A stretch of 64,000 nucleotides of DNA from Stictocephala bisonia (lineage: Eukaryota; Arthropoda; Insecta; Hemiptera; Membracidae). Below, one piece after another: positions 1-12,122 of the stretch. Every line of letters begins with the position of its first letter. Positions within the stretch are counted from its first letter, which is position 1. The notes below the pieces were generated by a model, which worked only from the letters and a program-made list of their open reading frames with translations, was not told the DNA's origin and did not search any database. The translations under genes were made by a program, and so were the position numbers. The stretch lies in the NCBI GenBank assembly GCA_035578905.1, contig JAQJVL010000153.1:891501-955500 (forward strand), in the 5' to 3' direction.

Positions 1-574
1 TTAATGAAGTCTTAGGAATATGAATGGGAATCAAGATATCTTGGATGTATATTGGTTCCATTTCACACATGTTCTTAATCTAAATGAAAATTTACTAGTA
101 AAATTATTTGTTTTTTTTTTTAACTAATATGTTACAAATATTAATGGTACAGTGTCTTAGTGTTGTTTTAGAGGTGGAATTCAACACATCTCATTTTTTT
201 TTTTTTTTTTTTTTTGTGATCATAGGACGTGACATTAGTAACTCAGTATCTGTAAATATAAAGTACCTTTGTGCTGGTAATCGTTCTGTTCTATTTCATT
301 CTCATTTAACCATCAACTACAATATCGCAGTCATAATTGTTTGAATAATTATTATACATACAACAATGAATTGCATTATTTTATATTGTTAGGTTAAAGG
401 GCACTAGGCCAGGAATTAGTATATTGGAGAGATAGGACATCAGCAAACTTACTTTAGAAGACAAGTTCACTAACACCAGAGTAGTAGTAACGTACACAAA
501 AGAATCACATGAATTTTCAGTACAACTGGCACTTTTTTCAGGTGAGTAGAGAGAGAAAGATAGAATATATATAC
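1..574. other. AT-rich sequence without a recognisable gene
   Basis: It contains T-homopolymers (around 110-122 and 194-215). The open frame across them is low-complexity and not credible. Nothing else was recognised. Confidence 0.6.
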
Positions 575-985
575 CACTGGACGTGTATGGGTGGGTGGGA
601 GGGCCTTTACCATTGCACGTGCATGGGTGGGTGGGAGGGCCCTTACCACTGTACGTGTATGGGGTAAATGTAGTACACATACACATAATACCACTGCATG
701 TGTATGGGTGGACGGGTGGGTCAATACCAATGACGTGCATGGGAGGACGGGTGGGTCAATACCACTGTACGTGTATGGGAGGGTGGATGGGTGAATACCA
801 CTGTACGTGTATGTGCGGGCGGGTGGGTGAATACCACTGTACATGTATGGGCGAGTGGGTGGGTGAATACCACTATAAGTGTATGGGTGGGCGGATGGGT
901 GAATATCTCTCTACGTGTATGGGCGGGTGGGTGGATCAATGCCATTGGACGTGTATGGGCGGGCGGGTGTTTAGGTATGTGTATG
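575..985 (+). repeat. G-rich minisatellite, array 1 (36-bp unit)
   Basis: About eleven diverged copies of a unit near ACCACTGTACGTGTATGGG followed by TGGGCGGGTGGGTCAAT. G-runs are on the plus strand, mostly three clean GGG tracts per unit. A small inverted piece (CACATACACATAATA) interrupts the array near 680. The unit length is divisible by three, so all six frames stay open, and the ORFs here are artefacts. Confidence 0.9.
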
Positions 986-1335
986 AGAGAGAGAGAGATT
1001 TACATGGCTTCCACTGGCTGTGGTGGGGATTCATCCATGGAACAACACTCAGGTATAGATGCAGTTTTTCAAATAGTATGTATATGAAGTTTGCTGATGG
1101 GGAAGGGGTTGAGGGGAAGTGGTCTATCTTATGTTCAGATTAGGTGGGTCACGGGATTTTGTTAACCATGAGCGTGTGGTAAGTTAATAATTGGGAAGTT
1201 TGAACATAAACTAAAATTGTATTTGTTTTGATTTGGCAGTGGATTTGTATTTGCCCCTTGAATTGAGAGCCTCTTTTTAATCACATTAATAGAAGGCCGT
1301 AATAATATGTGTGATTGTCAAAAATAATTAAAATA

Positions 1336-1795
1336 CAGTAGAAACTGGATAATTAGACACTCAATACTTCAACAGTCCTTCTACTTTGACACTGGCCATA
1401 GCAACATGATCTGGCAAAATATTGTCTGTGTAGGTTGTGAACAGATTAGCCCAGTGCAGATTGAAAAAATAACAGTGTCAAAATGATTAAAAGTTAAAAA
1501 TCACCAATTTTCTTGACATTTAAGTTATGTACTGTTCATACTTAAATAACTACACACTGTAGCGCCATATCAATAAAGTAAGACATACATTATTGCATCA
1601 ATACATAGCTTGTTTTTAGTTTTGTTGAATTTAACTATTCATGAAGAAATTACATTGGAGTTTCCCCGCGAAAATCATATTTTTCTTCCAGGTTTACTAT
1701 ACATTCCTTATAGTTTAACATTTTGATACTTCAACTGTTAGCTTTGTTTGTATATAATTTTATACTCAACGTGTTGAACTATCAAAGTTTTGCTG
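1336..1795. mobile_element. pogo/Tigger-like MITE, copy 1 (460 bp)
   Basis: The ends are CAGTAGAAACTGG on the left and the reverse complement CAGCAAAACTTTGATAGTTC on the right, each flanked by TA (1334-1335 and 1796-1797). Length and ends match the element at 16452-16918. No transposase is present. Confidence 0.6.
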
Positions 1796-1797
1796 TA

Positions 1798-3296
1798 TTG
1801 GTTATAGAGATGAGTTTACAACAAAAAACCAATTTGATAGCAAAATTAATTTAATTATACTGTAACACAAACCAAATATTACAGTATAACAATTTTATAA
1901 TACATAGTTAAAACTGTTTAGACAAATTGAAAAGTCTCGCTAGTAAAAATGAATCACATAAAAGGTTTGAATATTTATTGACATTTCCAGCCATTGATTG
2001 CTTTGAATATTTTATATATGAAGAGATAACACAGCAACCTTTAAACATTAATTAACGAAATCGAATAAAATAATAAACATAATCTTGATTTAATGTACAA
2101 CTGATGATGATCTTAAGAGATTGACATCAATTTTGTTAATAAATGTTTATAAATTGCTAAGTGTTATCTCTTCATATATCAAATATTTTACTATGTCTTT
2201 CCTATTCAGGATTATGGAAGCACTTAGTATATAAACTTTATTGTTTATGTGTGTCCTTTTATGTTGGTAACAACCTTTTATTGTTGTTATTTTTATTATA
2301 GTGCTTTAGGATAGTGAGTAAAAGATTCTGAGAAAACTCATGTCCTTAGTATTTATTTATTTGTATTGCAGTCCCCATCCATATGATGGTGCTGTCCACC
2401 CACTGAGCATTTGAATTGATAGGTTCAAAGCGTACTCAATATATCTTGATAAAGTATATTTCTTAATGAGTCGGGCCCTCATACTCACATATAGTTTTAG
2501 CAAATAAACAATTACGTTTTTATATAAATGTACAATAAAAAGACCATTGCTACACAACTTGATAATATAAACGTGGATTTGATTGACAGAATATTTTTTT
2601 TCGCATGCAGGACATCATTTTGTATAATAAAATACAAAAAAACGTGCCTGTATTCAAATGTACCATCGTGTCAAAATTTTAAAGCAGTTGGTAAAGAACT
2701 TTTGAACTAAGAGCGTCTGTGCAACAATTTATATTTTATGTTTTATATAGACTATATTATTATTTTGCATCAGTATATTGAAAACAATGTACTGTACAAT
2801 TTTTATAACTGCAGACTCTGTTGTGCACTACTAACCTAAAATATTGAATGCAGTCCAATTCTTGCATTGAGTAACCTAATTTGAGCAAATATTTATAAAA
2901 CGCCCTTTACAATGATACTCTTTCTCGCCCCCTTGCCTACCACCATTTTCGGAGCCCGAGTGTACCATTATAAAAACTGAACTGTACTTCATATTGTTTT
3001 CAGAGAAAAATAAATGCTTTTTCCAACATATTATTTTACTTTTACTTTGTGTACATGTTCAGAAAAACAAAATTATTAAAATGTGTGTATAAATAAGTAC
3101 AGTAAAAGCTTGCACTGTTGTTAAAATTAGCTTAGTTTATTTTCTAAGTATACTGAGCAAAGGATTCATTTTCATTTCTTATTAAAGATTTCTTTTATTT
3201 ATTTTCAAAGAAACATTAGCACCTCCGGAGAATGTTGTCAATTTAAATCAGTTTACAAGAAGTGAACATTTATAAAAGGTTTATTTGTATTTCCAG
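1798..3296. other. AT-rich intergenic or intronic sequence
   Basis: No convincing exon, RNA gene or complete transposon was seen. It may be intron of the gene that ends at 3433. Confidence 0.5.
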
Positions 3297-3433
3297 GCAA
3301 AGAAAGTTCAACTAATAATTCATTCAAGTTTCATGGAGATGTAGACTTGAACAAAGCTGAGTTGAGACAAAGAAGATTGGATAAATCTGCTAAAAACGGG
3401 ATAGAAGTTGAAGATATTGACCCTAAAGTCTAA
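3297..3433 (+). CDS. Terminal exon of an unidentified plus-strand gene
   Basis: A canonical acceptor (pyrimidine-rich, ending TTTCCAG at 3296) is followed by an open frame in phase 2. It starts KESSTNNSFKFHGDVDLNKA, continues with a charged stretch ELRQRRLDKSAKNG and ends EDIDPKV before TAA. The 44 codons are soluble and charged, with no membrane segment or low complexity, unlike the surrounding AT-rich DNA. I do not recognise the family. Upstream exons could not be found in bases 1-3296, so they may lie outside the window. The chance that this is an AT-rich accident is modest. Confidence 0.5.
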
Positions 3434-3974
3434 GCTATTTGCCTTTTATGTGGTCCTCTTTGTGCCTTACTATGTTTTATGCCATTAATTAATATGTGGG
3501 TACATATACTACAAATTTTTATCAGAATTCAGTTCTTAACTAACTACAGTTAACTCAACTTTGGTCTTTTGATAAAAAATAACATTTACTTTTAGGTAAA
3601 ACTTTTGACTTTCATAACTTCTTATGCTTTGATTCTGCTTCACTACCCAGCAGGGTCAAATGCTAATTAAATACTATACAAGCAGATACTGTTAGTCTTA
3701 ACTTTATATACTGCCAAACATTCAACAATTTTCATGAACCTATATTTAAGATTTACTGTATATATTATTCAATAATACATTATTTTAGACATGTCATACG
3801 AATTCTCAATCATTTCTTTATCATACAAAAATGAATGTATTATAGAAACAGGTAAATGTATTAAACATTGTTGTTCAGTATTTTGTTTGTAAATAGTTTA
3901 AAGTTTTACTGGAGTTCATTACGATTAATACTATTACTGGAACTATTAATAGTATTAATTGTACCTCCTGGAAT

Positions 3975-4050
3975 TCCTTATTCTGTTGAGTTGCGACACA
4001 TTTCGTCAATATACTGACATCATCAGGCATGTACTTGTACAACATGTACA
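3975..4050 (-). ncRNA. Second hammerhead-like motif, left PLE flank, inverted
   Basis: The minus strand reads CTGATGA (4026-4020), a stem with GTCA/TGAC, GAAA (4004-4001), TGTGTC with GTC at 3997-3995, then GCAACTC. Stem II pairs better than in the right-hand copy. Helix I is less clear because of an inserted GTACATG-rich stretch. Confidence 0.4.
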
Positions 4051-4560
4051 GGCAGCTTCTTCTTGAATATTAATTTAAAACATTCATTATACATGACATG
4101 AATAAATGAGTAAACACAGTTGATTTCTTTGTCATGGTATACTTTGCCCCATGATGTCATTGCTCCTTTTCAGCTGTATAGCAGTATCGAACAATACATT
4201 CCCTTGGTTGTTGACTTTATCATTCAGAACATTATCTGGTTCACGTACTATTGCCTTGTAAAATTCATAATTCTCAAGTGTTGACATTAAATAACTTTTC
4301 TTGCACTTGTGTATTATTTGTAAGTTGTCTGAGAGGAATTATAATTATGTCCACACTGTATTAGATTTTTGTATAAGATAAATTTCATACATTCATAATG
4401 ACCACCTATGATAATGAAGTAACCCTATTAAACGAAAGTTTAAAACATTGTATACCACAAAATCAAACCAATAAAACCTAAGTCAACAAAATAATTAACA
4501 CTGATAAAGCCATTCAAGGCATACTTAGTAAAAATCAAAATACAATTCGAACGCTAATTA

Positions 4561-4860
4561 ATGACAAAATCGTTAGAACTCTTCCTGAAACTCAAAACCG
4601 TTTTAAAAAAACTTAGTCCAAATCCGAGACAAGACACAGAAGAACTGAAATCAATTAAAGAAAAATTTATTGAAAATAAGGCTCTGATTACCAAAGCTGA
4701 TAAAGGCAGTATGTCAGTAATAATGTACAACAGAGATTATGATAACAAGGTCAGAGTTTATGGAGTCAAATTATACTCAGGAATTAAAGAAAGATCCAAC
4801 CTCATGTTTTCTCAAAGAAATCAATGGCTGCCTAAATTAAACAAAGGAATTATTAAATGA
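4561..4860 (+). pseudogene. PLE reverse-transcriptase N-terminal fragment
   Basis: A 99-residue open frame includes NKALITKADKGSMSVIMYNR, the conserved ADKG block found just upstream of the RT fingers in Penelope-like elements. It ends at a stop. The RT continues in other frames to 5230 and again from 6440, so this is one piece of a broken gene. Confidence 0.75.
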
Positions 4861-5444
4861 CGGGAAAAAAAGAAGTTTTAAAACAATAAAACCCTATGCA
4901 TCCAACCTACGGGGCCTACCTAAAGTACACAAGGATATACCCATACAACCTCTAGTCAATTACACTTCAACCCCAGCATACAAAACTGCCAGAAAACTCG
5001 ACAAAATTATCAGAAACAACATCGATCTCAATCCCAATCACATCATAAAAAATAGTTTAGAACTTATAGATAAGTGACAACGATGAACCCTGGTCAAACC
5101 ATCGTATCATTAGATGTAGATAACATGTATACAAACATTCCTGTAGACGAAGCCATAGATCTTTTAAAATGTAGACTAACTGAAAATAACAACCTAAATA
5201 AAATTAAATTAATGATTTATGTAATTTGGCGAAAGTAATAACCAAACGAAACTACTTTAAATTTAATAACAAGTACTACGTCCAGCAAGGGATAACCATT
5301 GTCAAGTATATTAGCCGAAATATATCTAAATAACTTTGAGATAAAACATATCATGGGCCAAAATAATAAATACAGGAAATGCTTAGTGTACTACGATACA
5401 GGGTATTACATAGGGTACGTCAACGATGCCATATGTCTGTTGAA

Positions 5445-6436
5445 GGCTACGGCCACACTTGCGTTTTAAGACACTGGACGCTCAGCATCTAAAGACACAG
5501 CGTCTTAGTTCGCCAAAAGGTGGCCACACTTGACCGCTTGTATCGTAGCGTCTTAAGACACTGAGCGTCCAGTGTCTTTAAGAAGCAAGTGTGGCCGGGG
5601 TACCTGATCGCCAACTCAGTATAGTTTTTAAACTAGTGGTGGTTACATATATAGTTAAATATATCAGCGTTTGAGTATAGATGTGTGTAAAACTGCAACA
5701 GTAATAAGTGCCGTTTTGTGTGTTCTTCGATGGAGAAGACGCAGACTAAGAAGACATTTCTGGATTCATCCGATAATTCAAGACAGAACAGAGAGGAAAA
5801 TTTAATCTACTACATAATACACTTAAAGAGAACCCTGAACAGTCTTTTGAATACTCAATTGAGCTGAAGAAAAACTATCAATAACTTTCCCAGCCTTCAC
5901 TAACAACACTGCATGTAACAGCTAACAAACCATCTTTTTTCTTTTGCTTGTTTTTATAATCCGAATGTTTGATCTTGTACAGAAAAAGTCGAGCTTGCAC
6001 CTCTAAAATAATTCGTTCACTATCAAATTCCATTTTTCAAACAACTAAAAACAGGTGAAATTCCAATAATTCTAATAATATTTATTGAATAGACGTATTA
6101 ATTAAATACTGCTGCACACAAACACTATTTACACTTACACTATAACACTATTTACACTAAATATTCACACACACAAAAAAACAACAACTACAACAACAAA
6201 AGTACTTTAACAATAGGTGAAGGCCTATCCTCCGGGTGTGGGAACGTGATGTGTCTGGCACAGAAAGAAGCTAGAAAATGGGCCTGGATCTATCCGACCA
6301 GCGTCTGACATTCGAGGAAGCGCCTTCTCTAATGGCAGTTGAGTCTAAGGACGCCGTGTGTGGCCACTTTCATCTCCCTCCAGCCTGTCTATTTTTGTAG
6401 CGTCCAACGTCTTAAGACGCAAGTGTGGCCGTAGCC
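5445..6436. mobile_element. PIF/Harbinger remnant inserted in the PLE (992 bp)
   Basis: The terminal inverted repeats GGCTACGGCCACACTTGCG match exactly over 19 bp and are flanked by a 3-bp duplication GAA (5442-5444 and 6437-6439). Removing the element and one GAA restores the PLE RT frame (...LLKGKQRQLE). Inside, around 5735-5870, frameshifted pieces RRHFWIHPI and FNLLHNTLKENPEQSFEYS resemble the start of Harbinger transposases. Subterminal repeats of the TIR (near 5530-5600) are also present. Confidence 0.8.
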
Positions 6437-6700
6437 GAAGGGAAAACAAAGGCAACTTGAATTATTTACCAAACACTTCAACGCTGCTCATCCAAAAATA
6501 AAATTCAAAAATTAAATTGAATGTGATAACAAAATAAACTACTTAAATTTAACAATACACACAAACAATAATAAGCATCAATTCAGTATTTTCCATAAAC
6601 CAACCCAGTCCAGCCAAACAATACACACCACCTCTAACCATAAAATTTCCCACAAAATGGCATCTTCAATTCCTTAATACATAGATTAAACCAAATACCC

Positions 6701-7085
6701 ATGACTAATTCTAACTACATGGCACAAGATAATGGCTATGACAGTAACATAACAGACATAATTATTAACAATAAAAAAGCCTGTGTCCCAAACACGCCCA
6801 AAAATAATAAGAAATATATTGGCTTAACTACAGAACCCACAATATTTTTGAAAAGCATCGTTACACTGTCACTTACAAAAACTCTTAATAAACTAGAGAA
6901 TATTATAAACCCCAGGAAAGAACACAATGGTGACAAGTTTGATAACAGCGGGATTTACAAGTTAAGCTAAAGCGATTGTCCAAAATACTACATAGGACAA
7001 ACGGGAAGATCGTTCAAAATCTGTTTTAAAGAACATCTTCCTAAAAAAACTTACCCAAAAATCAAACTATGCAGAACATCTAATA
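6701..7085 (+). pseudogene. PLE GIY-YIG endonuclease fragment
   Basis: An open frame (6701-6970) ends DKFDNSGIYKLS and a stop. The same frame continues SDCPKYYIGQTGRSFK and a further EHL. This matches the GIY...YIG core with the CxxC region typical of PLE endonucleases; one cysteine position of that region has become the stop. Confidence 0.75.
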
Positions 7086-7155
7086 CAATGTGGACATAAT
7101 TATAATTCCTCTCAGACAACTTACAAATAATACACAAGCGCAAGAAAAGTTATTT

Positions 7156-7325
7156 TCACTACACTACTATGAGTTCAGCTGTTTTCGTTATGTGTTTACA
7201 ACCTGCGAAACGTCATATTTTCAACAGCTGTCTATTGTTTACTACCGAAAGTAACATTGTTTACAACCGAAAATTTTCCACAGGCAACAACACCTGTTTT
7301 TATTCCGTAGTGTAGTGAAAAGTAT
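7156..7325. mobile_element. Short MITE in the right PLE flank (about 170 bp)
   Basis: TTTTCACTACACTAC at the left end is mirrored by GTAGTGTAGTGAAAA at the right end. The element interrupts the inverted PLE flank: sequence on either side (7085-7155 and 7440 on) is contiguous in the left copy. The superfamily is not determined. Confidence 0.55.
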
Positions 7326-7705
7326 CGTTCAAAACTCGAGTGAAAGTATTTTGTATGTTCTCGACCATTTGAAGTGCTCGACAAGTCTCGCACTTCAAAC
7401 ATATGGTCTCGAACATGCAAAACCCCACTTTCCACTCTTGTTTTGAAATATACTATTAATGTCCACACTTGAGAATTATGAATTTTACAAGGCAATAGAA
7501 TGTGAACCAGATGATGATCTGAATGAAAGTCAACAACCAAGGGAATGTATTGTTCGACACTGCAATACAGCTGGAAAGGAGCAATGACATCATGGGGCAA
7601 AGTATACCATGACAAGGAAATCAACTGTGTTTACTCATTTAATTATTTTTACTCATTTATTCATGTTGTGTGTAATGACTGTTTTATATTAATATTCAAG
7701 AAGAA

Positions 7706-7766
7706 GCTACATAGTAAATGCCTGATGATATCAGTGTATTGACGAAACGCGTCGCAACTCAGTAGC
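7706..7766 (+). ncRNA. Hammerhead-ribozyme-like motif in the right PLE flank
   Basis: Core elements in order: helix I 5' strand GCTAC (7706-7710), inner TGC (7719-7721), CTGATGA (7722-7728), a stem-loop, GAAA (7744-7747), a very short palindromic helix III in ACGCGT, cleavage triplet GTC (ending 7753), inner GCA, then GTAGC (7762-7766), which pairs with the first strand. Penelope-like elements are known to carry hammerheads with tiny helix III. Stem II is weak here, and one extra T follows CTGATGA. Confidence 0.55.
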
Positions 7767-7795
7767 GATAAGGAACGCCAGAAAGTATGATTAAT

Positions 7796-10589
7796 ATTAT
7801 TTAAGTATTACCTTTAAAATTTTTACTATCCAAAAAAATTTATCTTCAACTTTTGCTTATTTAAATTAAACTTTTTGTTGGATTAAGGTTTCAAAGCATG
7901 TGCTTGATTTGGAAACATAGTGTGAATTTATATTAGTTTAGTTATATTAATATTTGCAAACTATATACATGTTTAGAATGTATGGTTGATAAGTTTAGAT
8001 TGAAATAGAATAGTTGAAACAAGGGGCTTTTTCTTACTCATTGAATCAAATTATGTTTGCAAGGTGAAAAGTTAAGGAAAAAATCAAGCCCAATTACACC
8101 TTGTATTTGGTCAATTTAATCAAACAAAAATTGTATAACATTATTTTTATTCAAAGCAATATATAAATGTTTAGCTTCTCTGTTGGCATGTTTTAGCCAT
8201 TGCCTTTTTAACTTCTTATAATGAATACACAATCTAATAAGTGATAAGTAAATAATGAAGATCTCCTTGTTTAAAACATGCATAGTATGCAGTGCTGGCT
8301 GTTTTTTTTTCTGTGTACCCCTCTCATTCTCCTATCTTCAATCTCTCTAAATCTTCAGTGTTCTATCTCTCCAGTCAGCTGTGTTGCTCTGTCTCATTCT
8401 TAGATGCTGCACAAAAATAGTCATCTGAGGTTGACCTAGCAGTAAATTATTTTCTAAAAAAGTAGTCTGACTTTTTAAAATAGGAGTTTTTCTTCTTGTA
8501 GATGTGTATTCATTACCCTTTCTAGCTGATGTATGTACCCCAACTACAAAAGCCTTTTTGTTTGAGTCAACTGTATGTTTGTACTTAAGCATATTTAGAC
8601 TAATCATATGTGTCTTATGAACCAAAGCATTTATTCGAGTTTTTAGAGTACTTTTAAATTATTTGACGATACCCAAAAAACTAACTTCTTATACTGTTCT
8701 ATTGTGGGAGTATAAATTACACTTAAGACCTATTGGAAGATATCTACTGACTATCGCCCAAACTGTGCTGGTGTGTGTGTGTGTGATAACAATGCTCTTA
8801 GTTCAACAATTGTTGTTTTAGATTAGTAGTCATTTGGAATGGCTGATTGTTACCTCTTGTCTATTTAATCCTCAAGTTTTCAATCTTATAATGTTAACAT
8901 TATACAGGACTTAATTTATTTTTATAGTATAGTTATTTAATTTATTTGTATGATGCTGATTAATTTTGAGGTGTGTTAGACTACAATTTTAACATGTGGA
9001 TGAACCTACACTTTTCTTATGAATACATTTTTTAAATAATTAAATTCTTAATGATTAGATACTTTGTGCTAGGTAAGGAAGTTGTGGAAATTTTCAAAAT
9101 TGAACTATCACAAAAATTAGGGAAAATTCATAGAAAAATTACTTTTTCAAAACCTTAAATTTTTTATGTAGAACAAGAACTATTCAATCACTTCATTTAA
9201 TATTTTTAGAGAACTACACTGGCATCATTATATTCTAGTACAGCATACAATCCTATTGTCAGACTGTTAATACAAATCTTATAATTGTTAATAGTTATTT
9301 GGTTAAAGCAAGAGAGATAAAAAACAGAAAATTACTTTGACAGTTAAAGAAAGAAAGAAAAATATATTTTTAAAATTCAAAGGAATATCGAAAGAAAGTT
9401 TAAAATATGCTGTGACCAAATACTGAACGTTTTGAAGTGTAACGGTATAAAAACTGTGTGGACTAACTCAATTGCATAATTAAATGAATTGCAGTTTAGT
9501 TTTCTTAATAGCATAAATTAAATATTTTTAAACAAAACCAAAATATTTTATTGGTAACTTTTAAATATAATTTTCAGTGCCCAATTTGGAGGGGAGTGGG
9601 AATAAAATATAATTAGTTGCATTAATTGTAATTATCAGATAACTATAAACCAGGTCTACCAGAGTAATATACTTGGGATACTTGGGCCAAGTTCAATCTG
9701 TACTTACTGTTAAATAACTGTCATAACTAAAATTTATTTTATCCTGTAAGGATTTTAGTTACAAATATAGTTAGTATTAAATGTTAACGTGGAAAGAAGC
9801 TAAGCAAACCAATTGTATTCAATTAATTTTTTAATGCATTCTTCATTTCTTACCTTTCTGACAGTTATTTTTATCAATCTGGCTATAATTACCTTGCTCA
9901 CCTTGCACAGTACGTTCGATCATTTTCTCACTGGTGTCTTGTGTTTTCTTTAGTTTGTCTTGCATTTATGTTTGTAATTTTAAGGCTTATGTTTTAATTG
10001 TGTACGCTTTTTTATAAATTAGAGATCTGAAAAGAGTTCTTTGTTATATAAAGACATAAAACATAGTTCTCATATTTCTTCCAAATAAACTTAAATTTAA
10101 GTTATCCCCATTTATTAAGTTTGATAGTTGGGAGCTGACTGAATAATATATGGTAATAAAAAAATTCTACCTTAATTTATATTCACATGTGGTACTAAGC
10201 ATTGTGATCCATAATCTTTTTTTCTATGTACTGATATATTATTGCTGTATATTTTTTTCTCTTTGAAGTTAAAATACTTTATAAACTAAACTAATAACGC
10301 ATAGTTAAAAAGACAACGAAGCTTGTTTGTGGTGAGTGATACAACCACAAAAATGTGCTCATTCGTACGCTTTGATGAAAAGGGTTGAGTTACTATTTAA
10401 GTATAATATTTAAGCATTAGTTACTAAAATTTCACAAGAAGAAATGTTATATTGAAACTAAATATTAATCCTTTGTAATATTATGCATATATTTAATGTC
10501 TAAATAGGTTCTACATATGAACACAATAAAAGTACTTGTAATGTTTCCAAAATGTATTTATCTTTTGGTTTGTAAAATAATGAATCTTA
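7796..10589. other. AT-rich sequence, no gene recognised
   Basis: It contains a (GT)n run near 8772-8784 and scattered homopolymers. A 92-codon minus-strand frame (8347-8625) has no recognisable motif and is not called. Confidence 0.5.
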
Positions 10590-11390
10590 ATATATATATA
10601 TATATATATATATAAATCCAAAAATGATGTACTCACTCATCATGAAATCTCCGAAACCTCTAAATAGATTTTCATAAAATTTTGAGAAAAATGTTGTTTC
10701 ATAGAGACCCATTGAAAAAGGTTTTCTCAAAATTCCATCCCTAATAGGGTAGAAACAGCCCTTCAAAATTTCCTCTTTTCCCTAAGAGTAATATTGGCAT
10801 TAATTTAGTTCAAACAGCTGATTAAAAAAAAAAAAACATAAATGACACAAAAGCTTAGATAATTTAGTTTTCATTGTGGAGTGTTTAAGGTCATTTATAC
10901 TAATTCTAACATAATTGTACTACTTTGTATCCGCCCAAAGTAGACTTATAGGAGTTTCTAGACAGTAAAAATATTCTAGGAGAACGGAAACAGGCTGAGT
11001 TTTTATATTGATAATAGCTGTTTCCGCCCGCTTCACCAGTCATAATATTGAGTTTGATTTATATCCGATTTAGAACAGCTGGTGTTAAGTATAATTTACT
11101 GCTTTACTAAATTATTTTTAATTTTAAAAGTTTAGCCTACCACAATTTTATTCAATTTGTTTTTATTTAACATCTGTTAATCAAATAAATAAATCAATTA
11201 ATATAGCTTCATAAGAATACCATGAGAATTTTGGAGGCCAGTGGGATGGAGTCTTGAGGTTGGAGAGGAAAATCCTATCTTAGTGAGCCTCAAGGGCCAT
11301 GATGTACAACATTTCAAGTCAATTGGACTTATAGTTTTGGAGAAATAGTGATTAGTGGTAAATAGCTTTTATAAAAATATATAGATGATG
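10590..11390. repeat. (TA)n microsatellite and an unclassified dispersed-type repeat
   Basis: A (TA)n tract (about 10590-10613) starts the stretch. Sequence such as ACTCACTCATCATGAAATC follows, and near 11310-11385 come TTTCAAGTCAATTGGACT and a closing TATATAG. This looks like a non-autonomous repeat bounded by TA-rich ends. No TIRs or coding remnant support a family. Confidence 0.3.
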
Positions 11391-11499
11391 GTTTAGAGGA
11401 GAGAACCATGGAGGGAAAGTTAAGCAAGTGTAGAGAACCACCCAAATCAAATACCTTTCAATAATTAGAACAAAATATTATTGTATCTGACTATATATG

Positions 11500-11680
11500 A
11501 GTCGGTGTGGTGGCTCGATGGCTAAAGCTTCGGACTGTGGAGGGCATGGTCCAAGGTTCGAATCCCCACTGAGCCAACGGTCGGTACTTCACTCTTTGAA
11601 TAAAGTCATGCACAGGCCTGTAGGCCTATGTGAACTGGCGAGTGAAGTTTATTTAACTAAAGAAAAGAAAAAAAGATACA
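11500..11680 (+). mobile_element. tRNA-derived SINE
   Basis: There is an A-box-like TGGCTCGATGG at 11511-11521 and a perfect B box GGTTCGAATCC at 11555-11565, correctly spaced for an internal Pol III promoter. The 3' part (ATAAAGTCATGCACAGGCC) is unrelated to tRNA and the tail is A-rich (AAAGAAAAGAAAAAAAG). The overlapping 71-codon frame is not a gene. Confidence 0.75.
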
Positions 11681-12122
11681 AAATGATAATATATTTAATT
11701 ATTTTCATGTAAGAAAATAAATTTCTGTAATATGACAACCATATGCCATGTTATGTTTAGTTTGTATATTTTACGGGGGCTTGTTATATAGGTATTTATT
11801 TAATTTTAGGTATTTATTTAATTTTATATATAAATTTGATTGAAAGTCCAGATTAGTGTTATAATTGGGTATTTGCTATAGTAACATTAAAAAGAAGAAA
11901 AAAAACAGTTCGATAACAATGAATTATTACTTGATGGCAATATTCAGGAAGTGAATGTTACTAATTATAAAGTAGTGGACAAGAGAAAGTAAAAATACCA
12001 TATTCATTTATGTATGAATATGTATTACACAATCCTATTTCGTAAGCTTAAGAGGCTGGAGTCATTATTAAAAACTAGTTCTTCCGGTGTCAACCGCGTC
12101 AAATGACTATTTACAATATGTA

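Larger units (their letters stand above)
3975..7795 (+). mobile_element. Degenerate Penelope-like retroelement (PLE)
   Basis: Remnants in order: an ADKG-type N-terminal block (ITKADKGSMSVIMYNRDY, about 4690-4740), the RT block RGLPKVHKDIPIQPLV (about 4908-4955), RT motif IVSLDVDNMYTNIPVDEA (about 5104-5157), a later RT block DAICLLK|GKQRQLELFTKHFN split by the insertion at 5445-6436, and a GIY-YIG endonuclease core (GIYKLS then YYIGQTGRSF, about 6949-7015) with one in-frame stop between. The RT plus GIY-YIG order is diagnostic of Penelope-like elements. Flanks of about 400 bp (3975-4370 and 7085-7795, the latter interrupted) are inverted relative to each other. Many stops and frameshifts mark a dead copy. 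Confidence 0.85.

Noticed and set aside
108..344. 78-codon frame with a poly-phenylalanine stretch
   Set aside because: It is produced by T-homopolymers. No other support.
575..985. CRISPR-like or coding repeat array
   Set aside because: Units are contiguous without unique spacers, and the genome is eukaryotic. It is a minisatellite.
1004..1060. Possible short exon MASTGCGGDSSMEQHS ending at a GTATAG donor
   Set aside because: It follows a GA microsatellite with no acceptor and no continuing exon could be found.
583..1143. Long overlapping frames on both strands (up to 186 codons) over the G-rich array
   Set aside because: The 36-bp unit is a multiple of three and lacks stops in most frames. 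The proteins are pure repeat translations. The same applies at 37852-38259.
8347..8625. 92-codon minus-strand frame
   Set aside because: No motif, splice context or repeat relation. A frame of this length is expected by chance in 64 kb.
11497..11712. 71-codon plus-strand frame
   Set aside because: It lies over the SINE with its Pol III B box. The frame is incidental.
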